Source: Burkholderia plantarii
GTDB lineage: Bacteria > Pseudomonadota > Gammaproteobacteria > Burkholderiales > Burkholderiaceae
DNA: 64,000 nt
Direction of reading: 5' to 3'
Assembly: GCF_001411805.1 (NCBI RefSeq)
Contig: NZ_CP007213.1
Coordinates: 3,038,001 to 3,102,000, forward strand
Below the pieces are notes generated by a model. It did no database searches. It saw only the letters and a list, made by a program, of their open reading frames with translations, and was not told where the DNA came from. Positions 61,305 through 64,000 of this stretch are shown in pieces. Position 1 is the stretch's first letter, and each line of letters begins with the position of its first letter. Both the position numbers and the translations under genes were made by a program.

Positions 61305-62174
61305 ATGCCGATCCTCAGCGAACTGTTCCTCTATCCGATCAAGTCCTGCGCCGGCATTCCGGCCGCGCGCGCGCGGCTGCTGGAAAGCGGCCTCGAATAC
61401 GATCGCGGCTGGATGGTGGCGGAGCCGTCCGGCACGATGGTCACGCAGCGCGAGCAGGCCCGGCTCGCGCTGGTGCGCGTGGCGATCGGCGAGACGGACC
61501 TGCTGGTGGACGCGCCCGGCATGCCGACGCTGCGAACGCCGCTCGACGCGCGCGCCCACGACGGCGCGCCGACGCTGCGCGTCACGGTATGGGGCAGCAG
61601 CTTCGACGCGCTCGACACCGGCGCGACCACGGCGCAGTGGTTCAGCGACTACCTCGGCCTCACGGTGCGGCTGATGCGCTTCTCGTCCGAGGTACGCCGT
61701 GAAGTGAGCCGCGAGTGGACCGGCGAACTCAGCACCCACACGCAGTTTGCCGACGGCTTCCCGGTGATGGTGGTCGGCCAGTCCTCGCTCGACGACCTGA
61801 ACGCCCGGCTCGCGCAGCGCGGCGTGCCGGCGGTGGGCATGGACCGCTTCCGCCCGAACCTGGTGATCTCGGGGCTCGATGCCTACGAAGAGGACTTCGT
61901 CGAGCATCTCGACGTGGCAGCCGCGTCGGGGCCGATCCGGCTCAGGCTCGTCAAGCTCTGCACGCGCTGCCCGATCCCCGACATCGACCAGACGCTCGGC
62001 GGCCCGCATCCGCAGTGGCCGCACGAGCCGCTCGACACGATGAGCGCCTATCGCGCGAGCGCGCGCTTCAACGGCGCGCTGACGTTCGGCAAGCACGCGG
62101 TGCTCGCGAGCGCCGGGGCCGGCGTGCTGGAAGTCGGCCAGTCGCTCGAGGCCGAGATCGGCTTCGACGACTGA
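61305..62174 (+). CDS. MOSC domain protein, YcbX-like
   Basis: A 289-residue protein. LFLYPIKSCAGI starts the MOSC N-terminal barrel, and VGMDRFRPNLVISG with LCTRCPIPDIDQ is the MOSC core and its conserved cysteine. YcbX-type proteins use molybdenum cofactor to reduce N-hydroxylated bases and amines. It ends six bases before the insertion element but keeps its natural C-terminus. Confidence 0.9.
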   Translation: MPILSELFLYPIKSCAGIPAARARLLESGLEYDRGWMVAEPSGTMVTQREQARLALVRVAIGETDLLVDAPGMPTLRTPLDARAHDGAPTLRVTVWGSSFDALDTGATTAQWFSDYLGLTVRLMRFSSEVRREVSREWTGELSTHTQFADGFPVMVVGQSSLDDLNARLAQRGVPAVGMDRFRPNLVISGLDAYEEDFVEHLDVAAASGPIRLRLVKLCTRCPIPDIDQTLGGPHPQWPHEPLDTMSAYRASARFNGALTFGKHAVLASAGAGVLEVGQSLEAEIGFDD

Positions 62175-62179
62175 GTAAC

Positions 62180-63345
<1,166 letters not shown>

Positions 63346-63757
63346 AACATACAAGTCGGCCCGCGCGGCGCCGGCCCGCTTTCGCGGTACGCCGGACGGC
63401 TACCAACAACATCAGGAATCCTCTCTTTCCCATCGTGCCGGCCATCTGCCGACGGCCCGTGAGGCGGTGCGCCCACAGGGTTTTCCCGGATCGTCACGCC
63501 GGGCCGATATCCCCCGATTCAGCCGCGCGGGCGACGCTCGCCGCCCTGCCGGCGGCCACCCCGCTCTTGTCGTATCGACAACGAACGGCACGTAAGCGGG
63601 GCGAAAACTGCTGCGTCGTTTTCCGTCGAATTGCTTAATTCATTCACGAATTCACGCGTATCGACACACGAATTTCATCGAAACAGGATGAGTCGGAAAC
63701 ATTTCGTCCTGTTAAGATTGTTGCCTTGCCCGCAATACCGACACCGAACCGATTTAC
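63346..63757. other. Intergenic region upstream of the HpaR-like gene
   Basis: About 410 bases from the estimated end of the insertion element to the MarR-family gene. An imperfect inverted repeat, AACAGGATGA (63682-63691) and TCGTCCTGTT (63704-63713), lies about 45 bases before the start codon and is a plausible autoregulatory operator. Nothing else is recognised. Confidence 0.5.
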
Positions 63758-64000
63758 ATGAATCGCACGATTGACCATCGCAATCTAACGATGTTGCTGC
63801 TGGAAGCTCGCGAGGCGCTGGTCGGCCGCTTCCGTCCGATCCTCAAGGAAGTGTCGCTGACCGAGCAGCAATGGCGAATCATCCGCCTGCTCGATGGCGA
63901 ACCGCGTGGTGAACTCGAAGCCGGCCAGATCGCCAAGCGCTGCTGCATCCTGAGCCCAAGCCTGACGGGCGTGCTCGAACGACTCGAGCGCGACGGCCTG
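63758..64000 (+). CDS. hpaR: MarR-family regulator, HpaR-like (3' truncated by window edge)
   Basis: The first 81 residues of a MarR protein. LLEAREALVGRFRPILKE followed by SLTEQQWRIIRLL and RCCILSPSLTGVLERLERDGL closely match HpaR, the repressor of the homoprotocatechuate (4-hydroxyphenylacetate) pathway. An hpa operon is likely to follow to the right or lie divergently elsewhere. Confidence 0.85.
   Translation, partial: MNRTIDHRNLTMLLLEAREALVGRFRPILKEVSLTEQQWRIIRLLDGEPRGELEAGQIAKRCCILSPSLTGVLERLERDGL

Overview
The window is GC-rich DNA from a beta-proteobacterium, very probably a Burkholderia. This rests on the codon and base composition, the Burkholderia-type general porin, tandem tRNA-Val(GAC) genes, the density of LysR regulators, and the NarK/NarI, EgtBD and UbiUVT gene types. 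The many accessory metabolic islands suggest a secondary replicon, but I cannot name the species or replicon from sequence alone.

Layout. 0-2.2 kb: end of a nitrate respiration operon (narI, then narK). 2.3-7.5 kb: DoxX and pirin genes divergent from a LysR gene, two identical tRNA-Val genes, an MFS exporter and an HpaC-type flavin reductase. 7.7-12.8 kb: a compact minus-strand operon of Nudix hydrolase, CMP N-glycosidase-like enzyme, thymidylate-synthase-fold enzyme, SAM methyltransferase, ThiD kinase and secreted thiaminase I. This matches the logic of bacimethrin (thiamine antivitamin) biosynthesis. 12.8-16.4 kb: an AT-rich patch, a methyltransferase plus gamma-butyrobetaine-hydroxylase-like pair, and a DMT/EamA transporter under a TPP riboswitch. 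16.5-33.8 kb: mixed housekeeping and accessory genes (NhaR-like regulator/TerC, L,D-transpeptidase, MocR regulator, SDRs, hydrolases, AI-2E permease, rubredoxin with a divergent TetR regulator, YVTN beta-propeller).

34.0-39.7 kb: an anaerobiosis block of nrdD, a separate small glycyl-radical gene, nrdG and ubiUVT. It supplies dNTPs and ubiquinone without oxygen, which fits the nitrate respiration genes at the window start. Tandem NrdR-box-like sites precede nrdD. 39.8-47.8 kb: ergothioneine genes egtD/egtB, DUF427, alanine racemase, enoyl-CoA hydratase, a LexA-box-preceded pair of small genes and a porin. 48.3-61.1 kb: a sulfur and organosulfur region with a four-domain rhodanese, cysteine-dioxygenase-family enzyme, LysR, acyl-CoA-dehydrogenase-like and luciferase-like monooxygenases, class II aldolase, a complete ABC importer, a cytochrome c and a second binding protein. 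61.3-64 kb: a MOSC protein, an IS110-family element and the start of an HpaR-type MarR regulator.

The most interesting items are the bacimethrin-like operon with a lectin-tailed thiaminase beside a TPP-riboswitch transporter, the split class III ribonucleotide reductase, and the SOS-box-preceded small genes.
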